This document shows positions 51,996-62,482 of a DNA stretch of 64,000 nucleotides, in pieces. Position 1 is the first letter of the stretch. Each line of letters opens with the position of its first letter. The translations under genes were made by a program, and so were the position numbers. Below the pieces are notes generated by a model. The model ran no database searches. It worked only from the letters and a program-made list of their open reading frames with translations, and had not been told where the DNA came from. Origin of the DNA: Comamonas sp. JUb58 (GTDB lineage Bacteria; Pseudomonadota; Gammaproteobacteria; Burkholderiales; Burkholderiaceae_C); contig NZ_SOAL01000018.1 in assembly GCF_004364775.1 (NCBI RefSeq), positions 1-64,000 of the forward strand, given 5' to 3'.

Positions 51996-52877
51996 ATGCA
52001 AGCCCTTTGGATGGTGGCCGCTGCGTTCATGTTTGCACTCATGGGCGTGTGCATCAAGTTCGCCTCTGTGTATTTCAACGCGGCCGAGATCGTGTTCTAC
52101 CGGGGTCTCATCAGCATGGCGCTGATCTGGTGGCTCACCCGGCGCCAAAATATCTCCCTGACCACCCGCTACCCCAGGATGCATGCCTGGCGTAGCTGCA
52201 TCGGCGTCACCTCGATGGGCATGTGGTTTTATGCGATCGGCAAGCTGCCGCTGGCCACCGCGATGACCTTGAACTACATGAGCAGCCTCTGGGTGGCGGC
52301 CTTTGTTGTGGGCAGCGCCCTGCTCACCTGGCGCCCCAAGGGCGAGGGCGACCAGCCCGCGCTGAATATTCCACTGGTGCTGACGGTGATCAGTGGCTTT
52401 TGCGGCGTCATTCTGATGCTGCGCCCCAACATCGAGGCCGACCAGATGTTTGCCGGCCTGGTGGGCCTGATGTCCGGCCTGATCTCTGCCTTTGCCTATA
52501 TGCAGGTGGTGGCCTTGTCGCGCATGGGTGAGCCCGAGCAGCGCGTGGTCTTCTACTTTGCCGTGGGTTCGGCCATCGCCGGCGGCCTGGCCACCTTGTT
52601 TGTCGGCACCTCCAGCTTCCCCGGCTGGCCCTCGCTGTGGCTGATCCCTGTCGGCATTCTGGCCGCCGGGGCCCAGCTGGCGATGACGCGCGCCTATGGC
52701 TCGGCCACCACGCGCCGCGCCACCCTGGTCGTCGCCAACCTGCAGTACTCGGGCATTGTGTTTGCAGGCCTGTTCAGCATCGTTGTCTTTGGCGACCAGA
52801 TTCCAGCCATCGGCTGGATGGGCATGGCCTTGATCGTGGGAAGCGGCATCGTCGCCACGGTACTGCGCAAGCGCTGA
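51996..52877 (+). CDS. DMT/EamA family transporter
   Basis: Inner-membrane protein of 293 residues with about ten helices in two EamA repeats (MVAAAFMFALMGVCIKFAS, FAGLVGLMSGLISAFAYMQVVAL). A typical metabolite exporter; the substrate is unknown. Translation signals are weak (ATCTCCC before the ATG). The repeat element lies just upstream and could affect its promoter. Confidence 0.85.
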   Translation: MQALWMVAAAFMFALMGVCIKFASVYFNAAEIVFYRGLISMALIWWLTRRQNISLTTRYPRMHAWRSCIGVTSMGMWFYAIGKLPLATAMTLNYMSSLWVAAFVVGSALLTWRPKGEGDQPALNIPLVLTVISGFCGVILMLRPNIEADQMFAGLVGLMSGLISAFAYMQVVALSRMGEPEQRVVFYFAVGSAIAGGLATLFVGTSSFPGWPSLWLIPVGILAAGAQLAMTRAYGSATTRRATLVVANLQYSGIVFAGLFSIVVFGDQIPAIGWMGMALIVGSGIVATVLRKR

Positions 52878-52977
52878 TCCGGTCGGGCGGCCGGCGCATG
52901 GTGGTGGCGCCCATGTTGGCTGCAGCGGCTGCGGCGCTGCCACATAATGTTTGCAAGATTCTTCTTGGAGCACTGCC

Positions 52978-53898
52978 ATGGCCACCACACCCCTCCCCGC
53001 TGCCTACACCACCCTGATCACCGTCGCCCAGTTGCAGGCGTTGCAGCAGTCCAGCCCGCAGCAAGTGATGGTGTTTGACTGCAGCTTTGACCTGACCAAG
53101 CCGGCGGCCGGTGCCGAACAGTTTGCCCAGGCCCATATTGCAGGCGCCGTCTACGCCAATCTCGACAAGGACCTGAGCGCCCCGCATGGCGCCCTGAGCC
53201 ACGGCCAAAGCATTGCGGCCACCGACCTGGGCGAGCCCGCATCGGGCGGCCGCCACCCGCTCCCCAGCCGCGAGCGCTTTGCCGTGTGGCTGTCGCAAGT
53301 GGGCTTTCGCAATGACATGCAGGCCGTCGTCTATGACCGCAATGGCGTGAACTATGCCGGCCGCCTGTGGTGGATGCTCAAATGGGCCGGCCACGATGCA
53401 GTGGCCGTGCTCGACGGCGGCTTGCAGGCCTGGCAGGCCGCAGGCGGCCCGGTGGAGGCCGGCGAGCCTGCCAGCCATTTCCAAAGCAACTTTGAACTGC
53501 GCCCGGCGCTGCGCAATCTCAAGACCGCCGCGCAGGTGCAGCAGGCCTTGGGTACGGCGCAAACCATCATCGATGCCCGCGCGCCTGCACGTTACCGTGG
53601 TGAGGTGGAGCCGCTGGACCCGGTGGCCGGCCACATCCCTGGCGCGCTGAACCGGCCCTTCACTACCAATATCGACGCGAATGGCCGCTTCAAACCCGCC
53701 GCGGAGCTGCGCGCCGAGTTCGATGCGCTGCTGGCCGGGCAGGATCCGCAGACGGTCGTGCACCAATGCGGCAGCGGCGTCAGCGCCCTGCCCAATTTGA
53801 TCGCGATGGAGATTGCCGGCTATGCGCCCACGGCGCTGTTTGCCGGTAGCTGGAGCGAGTGGTGCAGCGACCCATCGCGCCCCGTCGAACGAGGCTGA
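52978..53898 (+). CDS. sseA: 3-mercaptopyruvate sulfurtransferase
   Basis: Sulfurtransferase of 306 residues with two rhodanese domains. The active-site loop is VVHQCGSGVSALPN, with the nucleophilic Cys in CGSGV, as in mercaptopyruvate sulfurtransferases; thiosulfate sulfurtransferases carry a different loop. The conserved YDRNGVNYAGRLWWMLKW is in domain 1. TTGGAG precedes ATG 52978. It could feed sulfane sulfur to the persulfide pathway, though it is far from the bigR-like locus. Confidence 0.88.
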   Translation: MATTPLPAAYTTLITVAQLQALQQSSPQQVMVFDCSFDLTKPAAGAEQFAQAHIAGAVYANLDKDLSAPHGALSHGQSIAATDLGEPASGGRHPLPSRERFAVWLSQVGFRNDMQAVVYDRNGVNYAGRLWWMLKWAGHDAVAVLDGGLQAWQAAGGPVEAGEPASHFQSNFELRPALRNLKTAAQVQQALGTAQTIIDARAPARYRGEVEPLDPVAGHIPGALNRPFTTNIDANGRFKPAAELRAEFDALLAGQDPQTVVHQCGSGVSALPNLIAMEIAGYAPTALFAGSWSEWCSDPSRPVERG

Positions 53899-53964
53899 TA
53901 GGCCGGCGCTGAGTGCTGGGTCCGACCACCCTCCAGCCGGTGGTCAGACCCGGTCGGTGCTGCC

Positions 53965-55914
53965 TTACTGGCTGCCCCACACGTAGTAAGCAATGCCTTC
54001 AAACAGAAACTGCGGATAGGTCGCCACCACAAAATCACGCTCGGATGGGTTGGTGGTATAGAAGTGCGCGCCGGTGAGCGTATTGTAGAAACGGTACATG
54101 GGCACCGAGCCATCGCCTTGCACCTGGCGCGCATACCAGGCCACACCCTCCACACTGAACTGCGGATAGTTCGCCATCACGAAGGCGCGCTCGTCGGCAT
54201 TGATGGTGTAGAAGTGCGAGCCCGAGTTGTTGTTGTAGAAACGGTAGACCGCATTGGGCGCTGTAGCGGTCTGCGTGGACGCATAGAAGCCAATGTTTTC
54301 GTACTGGTAGTTCGGGTTGCCCTGGATCACTGCATCGCGCTCCTGCGCGCTGGCGGTGAAGAAGTGCGTACCGTTCTGGGTGTTGTAGAAGCGGTAAATC
54401 GGCATGCGACCGGATACCGGGGTAGTTGCCGCACCGCCTGCGTCCACCAGCCACTTGCGCAGCGCTGGCATCACACTGTTCAAGCTCGGGTAGAAGCTGT
54501 AGGCACCTGCACCGTTGGCACGGCAGCTGGCTTCCGACGCGCCCGTCAACACACCGGTCACGGCGCCATTGTTAAACAGCGGCGAGCCACTGCTGCCCTG
54601 CTGGGTCAGGCCCATGGACCAGGGCACGTAGTAGTAGTTGCCAGAATTGGGCGCTGAGGTGCAGAGCACACTCTTGCCATCCAGGTTGCAATCGAAGCGG
54701 GAAGACATGGTGCCAAAACTGATCTTCTGCAAGCCGCCGTCTGGATGGTGCACACCGACCACGGGCGTGTTGTTGGGCACGATGCTGCTGTCCCAGCCCA
54801 GGAACACGGCGCCTGCAGGGGGCGTGTCATTGAGCTTGAGCAAGGTGACATCGGGGTTAGCGCTGCTGTAGAGCAGCTGGGCGCCATTGCGCAGGTTCAC
54901 GCTGTTGGGCGAGAGGCTGTTGCTGGAGCAGCGGGTGGAGGTGTAGAACCAGTCGGTCTCCAGCGCGGAGGCCAGGGTCTGGGTCGACATGCAGTGCGCA
55001 GCGGTCAGAAAGTATGGCGTTTTAGAGCCCTGCGCGTCGTTGAGCAGGCTGCCGGTGCACAAACCGTAGTAGTAGCTGCCATCGGCCATGCGCTCGGTCA
55101 CATAGGCCATGCGGGCAACGCCTTTGCGCTCATCTTGCAGCTGGGTAAAGCAATTCACATCCAGATGGCATGCCACTGGATCGCCAAGCGGCATCGCCTT
55201 GGCATCCTCTTGCGCTGCATCCGTCTCATCCGTGCCCAGCGGCAGCGACAGGTTTTCATAGATGTGCATGACTTGTGGCAGCGAGACCTTGAGCTGCTCG
55301 GGCATGGTGCCTGGGGGCAGCTCGATCTCCAGGGTCACTTGCTCGCCGGAGCTGCTGGGTGTCCACCAGGTGCGGCCCGCTTCGCTGTTATCGCCAGCAT
55401 CCAGGTTGGCCTGCAGCATCTGCATGACGCGCTGGCCGGAAATCTCGAACACCGCAGCAGGCTGGTGGTCGGTATAGAGGCGCAGCATGGCGCTGCCAGG
55501 CAGTTGATCCACCACCAGGCCCAGACGCAAGCCCTGGGCGCCGCCCGAGCGCACACTCAAGGCCGCCACGGTGCCGCCGTTGGCCGATGTCTGCCATTGC
55601 AGCAGTTGCGCAGTTTGCGTGGCGGACTGGGCTTGCTGCACTGCGCGTGATGCACCGATGATCTGCACGGGCAGCTCGGGGGCAGACTTGAGGGCTATCC
55701 ACTCACCCAGGTCAATCGCGACAGGCTGGATGGCCAGACCGGCTTCCATGCTCTTGGTACGCACAAACTCCTGCGGCACGCCCGCTGGCTGCTCTAACGC
55801 CGGTACCTTGAAAACCTGATCTGCCTGGCCTGGCGAACCCGCCGCAGCAGCCAAGCCCGCCATTGCGCCCCAGCTGACCAGACTGGCCACCCCTATTTTT
55901 GCCATCCAACCCAT
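53965..55914 (-). CDS. Secreted trypsin-like serine protease with three DUF5648 repeats
   Basis: Exported protein of 649 residues. Signal peptide to about residue 25. An N-terminal region of unknown fold (about 30-230) precedes an S1 protease domain (about 245-490) resembling lysyl endopeptidases: His307 (TAAHC), Asp355 (NPDVTLLKL) and Ser442 (GSSGSP), with paired cysteines. The C-terminus has three DUF5648 repeats (505-550, 555-600, 605-649), each beginning YRFYN and containing HFYT or HFFT. These Tyr-rich repeats may bind surfaces or cell walls. The catalytic triad is complete. Confidence 0.85.
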   Translation of the reverse strand: MGWMAKIGVASLVSWGAMAGLAAAAGSPGQADQVFKVPALEQPAGVPQEFVRTKSMEAGLAIQPVAIDLGEWIALKSAPELPVQIIGASRAVQQAQSATQTAQLLQWQTSANGGTVAALSVRSGGAQGLRLGLVVDQLPGSAMLRLYTDHQPAAVFEISGQRVMQMLQANLDAGDNSEAGRTWWTPSSSGEQVTLEIELPPGTMPEQLKVSLPQVMHIYENLSLPLGTDETDAAQEDAKAMPLGDPVACHLDVNCFTQLQDERKGVARMAYVTERMADGSYYYGLCTGSLLNDAQGSKTPYFLTAAHCMSTQTLASALETDWFYTSTRCSSNSLSPNSVNLRNGAQLLYSSANPDVTLLKLNDTPPAGAVFLGWDSSIVPNNTPVVGVHHPDGGLQKISFGTMSSRFDCNLDGKSVLCTSAPNSGNYYYVPWSMGLTQQGSSGSPLFNNGAVTGVLTGASEASCRANGAGAYSFYPSLNSVMPALRKWLVDAGGAATTPVSGRMPIYRFYNTQNGTHFFTASAQERDAVIQGNPNYQYENIGFYASTQTATAPNAVYRFYNNNSGSHFYTINADERAFVMANYPQFSVEGVAWYARQVQGDGSVPMYRFYNTLTGAHFYTTNPSERDFVVATYPQFLFEGIAYYVWGSQ

Positions 55915-56032
55915 GCCTATATCCCTCCAGTGTTATTAATACAGAACCACGCATTCTAAGATTTATTTTATAAATCGCTAATGGAGTTTCTGTGTCAATA
56001 GCTGAGGCCAGCGCATCTGTGGACAACAAGCA

Positions 56033-56365
56033 TCAATGCCCTGCCGACTTAGAAAACAGATTGATCACCAGCACCCCGGCAATAATCAGCCCCATGCCCG
56101 CCATGGCCCCGGCATCGAGCTTTTGCCCATGCAAGGCCCAGGCGATCAGCGAGATCGCCACAATGCCCACGCCCGACCAGATCGCATAGGCAATGCCGGT
56201 GGGCACGGTCTTCAAGGTCTGCGCCAGCAGGTAGAACGACAGCACATAGCCAATGCCGCAGATCAGGCTGGGCACCAGGCGGGTAAAGCCTTCGGAGGAC
56301 TTCATGGCCGTAGTGGCCATCACTTCCAGCGCAATGGCGCCGCCCAGGTAAACATAGGCATTCAT
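56033..56365 (-). CDS. SMR family multidrug/guanidinium exporter
   Basis: Four-helix inner-membrane protein of 110 residues. The essential Glu14 ([20 protein letters not shown]) is in place, as in EmrE. ATG 56365 has a GAAGGAA ribosome site 5 bp upstream. It could be a quaternary-compound exporter or a guanidinium exporter; the sequence cannot separate these. No mini-ykkC riboswitch was seen in front. The ppc terminator lies between it and ppc. Confidence 0.87.
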   Translation of the reverse strand: MNAYVYLGGAIALEVMATTAMKSSEGFTRLVPSLICGIGYVLSFYLLAQTLKTVPTGIAYAIWSGVGIVAISLIAWALHGQKLDAGAMAGMGLIIAGVLVINLFSKSAGH

Positions 56366-56421
56366 CACAATTCCTTCTTGTTGGGCAGCGTTCTGCAAAG
56401 GCAGACAAGCCAGCTGCCCCG

Positions 56422-56458
56422 TAAAAATAACAAAGGCCCCGGCTTGGCGCCAGGGCCT
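56422..56458 (-). terminator. Rho-independent terminator of ppc
   Basis: AGGCCCcGGC (56434-56443) pairs with GCCaGGGCCT (56449-56458). On the minus strand it is followed by TTTGTTATTTTT. It lies between the ppc stop and the SMR gene, so the SMR gene needs its own promoter. Confidence 0.85.
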
Positions 56459-56515
56459 CATCACTGGGGTGGGTTCTTGCCTATGGCAAGGGGCCCAGCC
56501 CAAGTCCAGATCACC

Positions 56516-59401
56516 TCAACCGGTATTGCGCAGCGCAGCGGCAATGCCGTTGATGGAGATATGGATACCGGTCTTCACCCGCTCATTGTCCTCTCCATTG
56601 CGCCAGCGGCGGATCAGCTCCACCTGCAGATGGTGCAAAGGATCGATGTAGGGGAAGCGGTGGCGGATGGAACGCTCCAGCGCCGGGTTGTTGGCCAGGC
56701 GGTTGGCCTCGCCGGTGATCAAGGCCAAGGCCTCGGCCGTGCTCTTCCATTCGGCTTCGATGGCCTGGAACACGCGCTTGCGCAAGCGCGTGTCTGCCAC
56801 CAGCTCGCTGTAGCGCAGCGCCAGCGCCATATCGCTCTTGGCCAGCACCATGTCCATATTGGACAGCAGCGTGCGGAAAAACGGCCACTGGCGGTACATC
56901 TTCTGCAGCAAGGCCCACTGCAACTTGGCGGTTTTCCCCTCTTGGCTGACAAAGGCCTGCACGGCCGAGCCAAAGCCATACCAGCCCGGCAGAGTCAGGC
57001 GGCACTGGCCCCAGCTAAAGCCCCAGGGGATGGCGCGCAAATCCTCGATGCGCTGGCTGGCCTTGCGCGATGCGGGGCGCGAGCCGATATTGAGCTCGGC
57101 AATCTCGCGGATCGGGGTGGAGCTGAAGAAATAGCTCTCAAAGCCCTTGGTGCCGTAGACCAGATCGCGGTAGGCGGCCATGCTGGCGGCCGACAGGTCT
57201 GCTGCCGCATCCAGAAATGCCTGGCTGGCGGGCTTGGTGGGCTGCAGCAAGGTGGCTTCCAAGGTGGCGGCCACAAGGGTCTCCAGGTTGCGCCGACCGA
57301 TCTCGGGGTTGGCGTACTTGGAGGCAATCACCTCGCCCTGCTCGGTCAGGCGGATCTGGCCGCGCACGGTGCCCGGCGGCTGCGCCAGAATCGCCTGGTA
57401 GCTGGGGCCACCGCCACGCCCCACCGTGCCGCCCCGGCCATGGAACAGGCGCAGTTGCACGGGGTTGGGCTGGCTCAGCTCGTCAAACAGCGCCACCAGC
57501 GCCAGCTCGGCCTGGTACAGCTCCCAGTTGCTGGTGAAGATGCCACCATCCTTGTTGCTGTCGCTGTAGCCCAGCATGATGTCCTGCTCGGCACCGCTGC
57601 GCTGGATCAGCGCGGCGATATGGGGCAGCGCATAGTATTCGCGCATGATGCTGGCCGCATGGCGCAGGTCATCGATGGTCTCGAACAGCGGGCTCACGAT
57701 CAGGGTCGCACGCGACTGGCCATCGTTGATGCGGCCACTCAGCAAGCCCACTTCCTTTTGCAGCAGCAGCACTTCGAGCAGGTCGCTGACCGATTCGGTG
57801 TGGCTGATGATGTAGTGGCGGATGGCGTCCTGGCCGTAGAGCTGCACCGACAGGCGCGCTCGCTCGAAAATCGCCATCTCGCTCTGGCAGCGCTCGCTGT
57901 AGCTGGCGCCCACCACGCGCAGCGGGCGGGCATCGCTCAGCAACTGCAGCAGCAGCTCGCGCTTGGCCGCCTCGTTGAGCTGGCTGTAATCGGCCTGCAG
58001 GCCCGCCGTGGCCAGCAGCTCGCTGATCACCGCCTCATGCTGGTCCGAGCTTTGGCGCAGGTCAACGGTGGCCAGGTGGAAGCCAAACACCTGCACCGCG
58101 CGGATCAGCGGCGACAGGCGCTGTTCGGCCAGCGCGCGGCCGTGGTGGTCGCGCAAGGAGTCTTCGATGACGCGCAGATCGGCCAGAAACTCCTCGCTCG
58201 TCGCATAGGGGTTTTGCGGCGCCACCGCATGGCGGGCGGCTTCACCACCGCTCAGGTTCTTCAAGGTCGCAGCCAGGCGTGCATACACGCCAATCAGCGC
58301 GCGGCGGTAGGGCTCATCCTCGCGGTGCTGGCTGGTATCCGGGGAGCGCGCGGCCAGCGCCTGCAAGCCCGCGGTATTGCCGGCCAGGCGCTGGGACATC
58401 GACAGCTCGCCGCCCAGGTAGTGCACCTCGGTCAGGTAGTGGCGCAGCACCAGGTCGGACTGGCGGCGCAGCGCTTCCTGCAGGCTCTTAGCCGTGACAT
58501 TGGGGTTGCCGTCGCGGTCGCCACCAATCCACTGGCCCATGCGCAAGAAGGTGGCCAGATCGCGCTCGCCCAGCTCGCGCTCCAGCGCGGCGTAGAGCTT
58601 GGGGATTTCGGTCAGGAACGTCGCCTGGTAGTAGCTCAGCGCATTGTCGATCTCGTCCTCGACCGTCAGCTTGGAATAGCGCAGCAACCGTGTCTGCCAC
58701 AGCTGGGTGACCTGGGCGCTCAGTTGCAGCTCGTTGTCGGCCAGCTGGCGCGGGGTCAGGGTGTCCTTGCTGCTGTTAAACAGTTGGGCGCGCTGGGCGA
58801 TATCGTCGCGCGCCACCAGCAGGGCGGCAATCGCACGCTCGGCATCCAGAATGCTCTTGCGCTGCACCTCGGTCGGGTGGGCGGTGAGCACCGGCGAGAT
58901 CAGGCTGTGCGCCAAGGTCTGCGACACCGCCTTGACGGGGATGCCGGCCCAGCGCAGGCGCGCCAGGGCTACCTCGATGCTGCCTTCCTGCGTGTTACCG
59001 GCGCGCTCATGGATCTCACGGCGGCGGATATGGTGGCGGTCTTCCGCCAGGTTGGCCAGGTGCGAGAAATAGGTAAAGGCGCGGATCACGCTGACCGTCT
59101 GGTCGCCCGACAGGCCCTTGAGCAAGGACTTGAGCGATTTCTCCGCGTCCTGGTCGTCATTGCGGCGGTAGGCCACCGACAGCTGGCGCACCTGCTCGAT
59201 CAGGTCAAAGGCGGCCTGGCCCTCCTGCTCGCGAATCACATCGCCCAGAATCCGGCCCAGAAGCCGGATGTCATCCATCAAGGGCTGGTCCTTGTCCGCA
59301 CGGCGCGTAACGGCCTGGGTGGCGGCAGGGCTGCTCGCCTTGGGTTTGCGCGCCGGGGGCTTGGCGACTGCAGGAGTGTCTTTTTTGCTGGCAGTGGTCA
59401 T
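56516..59401 (-). CDS. ppc: Phosphoenolpyruvate carboxylase
   Basis: Anaplerotic enzyme of 961 residues that makes oxaloacetate from PEP and bicarbonate. Motifs seen are [14 protein letters not shown] (catalytic His), [21 protein letters not shown] and [15 protein letters not shown] basic, low-complexity N-terminal extension of about 50 residues precedes the conserved part. ATG 59401 is preferred over an upstream in-frame codon. It is divergent from hemC, with 171 bp between the start codons. Confidence 0.95.
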   Translation of the reverse strand: MTTASKKDTPAVAKPPARKPKASSPAATQAVTRRADKDQPLMDDIRLLGRILGDVIREQEGQAAFDLIEQVRQLSVAYRRNDDQDAEKSLKSLLKGLSGDQTVSVIRAFTYFSHLANLAEDRHHIRRREIHERAGNTQEGSIEVALARLRWAGIPVKAVSQTLAHSLISPVLTAHPTEVQRKSILDAERAIAALLVARDDIAQRAQLFNSSKDTLTPRQLADNELQLSAQVTQLWQTRLLRYSKLTVEDEIDNALSYYQATFLTEIPKLYAALERELGERDLATFLRMGQWIGGDRDGNPNVTAKSLQEALRRQSDLVLRHYLTEVHYLGGELSMSQRLAGNTAGLQALAARSPDTSQHREDEPYRRALIGVYARLAATLKNLSGGEAARHAVAPQNPYATSEEFLADLRVIEDSLRDHHGRALAEQRLSPLIRAVQVFGFHLATVDLRQSSDQHEAVISELLATAGLQADYSQLNEAAKRELLLQLLSDARPLRVVGASYSERCQSEMAIFERARLSVQLYGQDAIRHYIISHTESVSDLLEVLLLQKEVGLLSGRINDGQSRATLIVSPLFETIDDLRHAASIMREYYALPHIAALIQRSGAEQDIMLGYSDSNKDGGIFTSNWELYQAELALVALFDELSQPNPVQLRLFHGRGGTVGRGGGPSYQAILAQPPGTVRGQIRLTEQGEVIASKYANPEIGRRNLETLVAATLEATLLQPTKPASQAFLDAAADLSAASMAAYRDLVYGTKGFESYFFSSTPIREIAELNIGSRPASRKASQRIEDLRAIPWGFSWGQCRLTLPGWYGFGSAVQAFVSQEGKTAKLQWALLQKMYRQWPFFRTLLSNMDMVLAKSDMALALRYSELVADTRLRKRVFQAIEAEWKSTAEALALITGEANRLANNPALERSIRHRFPYIDPLHHLQVELIRRWRNGEDNERVKTGIHISINGIAAALRNTG

Positions 59402-59572
59402 GGGCGAAGAAGCAAAGGTGCTGAAAGATCCACGCCGCCCAAAGTCGCACTGCGCCAAAGAGCGGCGCTGCACATGCTAGCATCAGCCGCCTGTTGTGAA
59501 CCGCTTGTTGACCACGTAAGGTGTCCGGCCGCCGATAAAGAGGAGACCGGGCCAGGCGTGGCCCCCTATCCC

Positions 59573-60493
59573 ATGAGCTCCTTGTCCCTGACCATCGCCA
59601 CGCGCGAAAGCCAGCTTGCCCTGTGGCAGGCTGAACATGTGCAACATATCCTGCAGCGCCTGGGCCACCAGGTCAGCCTGCTGGGGATGACCACCTTGGG
59701 CGACCAGATTCTGGACCGCACCCTGTCCAAAGTGGGCGGCAAGGGCCTGTTCGTCAAAGAGCTGGAAACCGCGCTGGAGACCGGCCGCGCCGACCTGGCC
59801 GTGCACTCGCTCAAGGATGTGCCGATGGAGCTGCCACCGGGTTTTGCGCTGGCAGCCGTGCTCGAACGCGAAGACCCGCGCGATGCCTGGGTCTCCAACC
59901 ACTACGCCAGCCTGCAGGATCTGCCCCAGGGCGCCGTGGTCGGTACCTCCAGCCTGCGCCGCCAGGTGCTGCTGCGCGCCTTACGGCCCGATCTGGATAT
60001 CCAGCCGCTGCGCGGCAATGTCAACACCCGCTTGCGCAAGCTGGACGAAGGCCAGTATGACGGCATCGTGCTGGCCGCGGCCGGCCTCAAGCGCCTGGCG
60101 CTGGATGCACGCATCCGGCATGCCTTCGACACCGACACCATGCTGCCCGCCGCAGGCCAGGGCGCGCTGGGCATTGAAGTGCGCAGCGACCGCCAGGACC
60201 TGCTGGACCTGTTTGCCGGTCTGGCCGATCAGCGCACCTGGCAAACGGTGACGGCCGAGCGTGCTGTCAGCCGCTGCATGGGCGGCAGCTGCTCCATGCC
60301 TTTGGCAGCCCATGGCGAATGGAAAGACGGCCAGCTCTGGCTGCGCGCCGCCTGGGGCGACGAAGCCAATCCCAACGCCCCCCTGGTCTCTGCGCAGGCC
60401 AGCGCCGCCGTCACCGATCTGGACAGTGGCGATGCGCTGGGCCAGCAAGTGGCTGCACTGCTGCAACAAGCGGGCGCCCAGGTGCGCCGTTGA
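59573..60493 (+). CDS. hemC: Porphobilinogen deaminase (hydroxymethylbilane synthase)
   Basis: Haem-pathway enzyme of 306 residues that polymerises four porphobilinogens. It binds its own dipyrromethane cofactor through Cys240 in [23 protein letters not shown] holds the catalytic Asp, and VGTSSLRRQ the conserved Arg. The start ATG at 59573 gives the family N-terminus ([14 protein letters not shown]). hemD follows after 19 bp. Confidence 0.95.
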   Translation: MSSLSLTIATRESQLALWQAEHVQHILQRLGHQVSLLGMTTLGDQILDRTLSKVGGKGLFVKELETALETGRADLAVHSLKDVPMELPPGFALAAVLEREDPRDAWVSNHYASLQDLPQGAVVGTSSLRRQVLLRALRPDLDIQPLRGNVNTRLRKLDEGQYDGIVLAAAGLKRLALDARIRHAFDTDTMLPAAGQGALGIEVRSDRQDLLDLFAGLADQRTWQTVTAERAVSRCMGGSCSMPLAAHGEWKDGQLWLRAAWGDEANPNAPLVSAQASAAVTDLDSGDALGQQVAALLQQAGAQVRR

Positions 60494-60512
60494 GCGGCCC
60501 GCCAGCACTGCC

Positions 60513-61349
60513 ATGGCCCAGCCTCCGCGCCGTATCATCATCACCCGCCCCCAGCCCGAAGCGGACGATTGGGTGGCCCAGCTGCGCCAGCGGGGCCTGC
60601 AGGCCGATGCCCTGCCGCTGATCGAGATTGCCGCTGCCGACAGCCCCGCCCACCAGGCAGCCAGCATGCAGGCGCGCCAGCACTGGCAACGCTATGGCGC
60701 GCTGATGCTGGTCAGCACCAATGCGGCACGCTTTTTTCTGGACCCAGACCTGGTGCAGGCGCTGGCCCAGCAAGCGCGCGAGGCGCCCCACACCCGGCTG
60801 TGGTGCCCCGGCCCCGGCACCGCGCGCGCAGCCCGGGCACTGGGTGTGCCCAGCGATTTGATCGACCAGCCCGCCACCGATGCCCCGCAGTTCGACTCCG
60901 AATCGCTGTGGACCGAGGTCGGCCCGCAGGCCGCCGCCATGGCGGCATCGGGCCAGCGCGTGCTGGTGGTGCGCGGCGCCAGTGCCGGCAGTGCGATTGA
61001 CCAGCTGGTGACCGGCTCGGGCCGCGAATGGCTGGCCCGCCAGTTGCAAGCGGCCGGTGTGGGCGTGGATTTTGTTGGTGTGTACGAGCGCCGCGCGCCC
61101 GCCTGGACGCCAGCGCAACTCGCATTGGCAGAGCAAGCACTGGCGGATGGCAGCATCTGGCTGTTCAGCAGCTCCGAGGCGGTGATGCATTTAAGCAACA
61201 GATTCAGCGCCAGCGCATTGGCACCGGCCCAGGCGCTGAGCACCCATGCGCGCATCGCCCAGGCGACCCGCGCGGCAGGATTTGTCCACATTCTGCAGTG
61301 CCGGCCTGCCCTGGAAGACGTGGTAGCGTCGTTAGAATCTGCGCTATGA
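60513..61349 (+). CDS. hemD: Uroporphyrinogen-III synthase
   Basis: Enzyme of 278 residues that closes and inverts ring D of the tetrapyrrole. It is poorly conserved as a family, but the N-terminus IIITRPQPEADDWVAQL, the middle GQRVLVVRGASAG and the C-terminal WLFSSSEAVMHL match. Its stop overlaps the hemX start (ATGA). Position after hemC supports the call. Confidence 0.9.
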   Translation: MAQPPRRIIITRPQPEADDWVAQLRQRGLQADALPLIEIAAADSPAHQAASMQARQHWQRYGALMLVSTNAARFFLDPDLVQALAQQAREAPHTRLWCPGPGTARAARALGVPSDLIDQPATDAPQFDSESLWTEVGPQAAAMAASGQRVLVVRGASAGSAIDQLVTGSGREWLARQLQAAGVGVDFVGVYERRAPAWTPAQLALAEQALADGSIWLFSSSEAVMHLSNRFSASALAPAQALSTHARIAQATRAAGFVHILQCRPALEDVVASLESAL

Positions 61350-62479
61350 CGCTGCCAGAGCAAGCACCGAACCCCACGCCCTCCCACCCGGCCACCGCTT
61401 CCAGCCAGGTCCACCCTGCCGGCAGCCGCATGCCGCAAGCCTGGGTCTGGACGTCCGTGACCTTGGGCATTGCCGCCACTATCGCGATCATCAGCGCAGC
61501 CATGCTGTGGCAACGCCTGAACAACATCCAGCAGCAGCTGGCCTTGCAAAGCGCCGACTCGCGCAGCCAAGCGGTAGAAGCCCGCACCCTGGCCCGCCAG
61601 GCAGACGATGTATCGCGCGACACCGCCTCGCGCATGTCGGTGATGGAGGCCCGCGTTGGCGAAGTGGCGCTGCAGCGCGGCCAGCTGGAAGAGCTGGTGC
61701 AAAGCCTGTCGCGCAACCGCGATGACACCATGGTCGGCGACATCGAAAGCGCCGTGCGCTTTGCGATGCAGCAAAGCCAGTTGAGCGGCAGCCCTGATCC
61801 GCTCGTCAGCGCCCTCAAGATTGCGCAGCAGCGCGTGACCGTGTCGGCCCAGCCCCGCCTGGCTCCGCTGCAACGCGCCATTGCCCGCGATCTGGACCGC
61901 ATTGCCGCCAGCAAATCACTGGACACCGCCGGCCTGCTGGCCCGCATGGACGACCTGCTGCGCCAGATCGATGATCTGCCGCTGCAAAACGATGTGCTCG
62001 ATAAAAACGCCCGCCGCACGGCGCCCGCCCGCAACCGGGGCAACGCAGCGGCGGCGCCATCAGCAGCCAATGCAAATGCTGCTGCAGACGACACTGCAGC
62101 CCCAAGCTGGTGGCTGTCTGCGCTGAGCAGTGCCTGGGACGTGGTGCATGAAGAGGCACGCAGCCTGGTGCGCGTGCGCCGCATCGACTACCCCGATGCA
62201 GTACTGCTCTCGCCCACGCAGGCGTTTTTTGTGCGTGAGAACCTCAAGCTGCGCATCCTGAACGCACGCATGGCCTTGCTGGGCCGCCAGATGAACGCCT
62301 CGCGCAATGACCTGGCCGCTGCGGCTGACGCCGTGCACAAGTATTTCGATATCTCTTCGCGCCGTGGCCAGCAGGCCGCCCAGCAGCTCAACCAACTGCA
62401 GCAGGCCATGCAGGATGTGGAAGTGCCACGCGCCAATGACACGCTGGCCGCACTGGCCACTGCGGCCGCAGGACGTTAA
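61346..62479 (+). CDS. hemX: HemX-like membrane protein
   Basis: Protein of 377 residues. Cytoplasmic Pro/Ser-rich N-terminus, one membrane helix (WTSVTLGIAATIAIISAAMLW), a coiled-coil (about 55-130) and a mostly helical periplasmic domain. It belongs to the HemX/DUF513 family, often misnamed uroporphyrin-III C-methyltransferase; no methyltransferase motif is present. ATG 61346 overlaps the hemD stop. Role is unknown beyond linkage with haem synthesis. Confidence 0.85.
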   Translation: MTLPEQAPNPTPSHPATASSQVHPAGSRMPQAWVWTSVTLGIAATIAIISAAMLWQRLNNIQQQLALQSADSRSQAVEARTLARQADDVSRDTASRMSVMEARVGEVALQRGQLEELVQSLSRNRDDTMVGDIESAVRFAMQQSQLSGSPDPLVSALKIAQQRVTVSAQPRLAPLQRAIARDLDRIAASKSLDTAGLLARMDDLLRQIDDLPLQNDVLDKNARRTAPARNRGNAAAAPSAANANAAADDTAAPSWWLSALSSAWDVVHEEARSLVRVRRIDYPDAVLLSPTQAFFVRENLKLRILNARMALLGRQMNASRNDLAAAADAVHKYFDISSRRGQQAAQQLNQLQQAMQDVEVPRANDTLAALATAAAGR

Positions 62480-62482
62480 GCC

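Noticed and set aside
56366-56515. Possible mini-ykkC (guanidine-II) riboswitch before the SMR gene
   Set aside because: No pair of short hairpins with ACGR loops was found; the main hairpin is better explained as the ppc terminator.
56036-60493. A 1485-codon plus-strand open frame covering the antisense of ppc and running into hemC
   Set aside because: The antisense part is rich in Gln, Arg, Ala and His as expected of a GC-biased shadow frame, while ppc on the other strand has all family motifs. Only the hemC portion is real.
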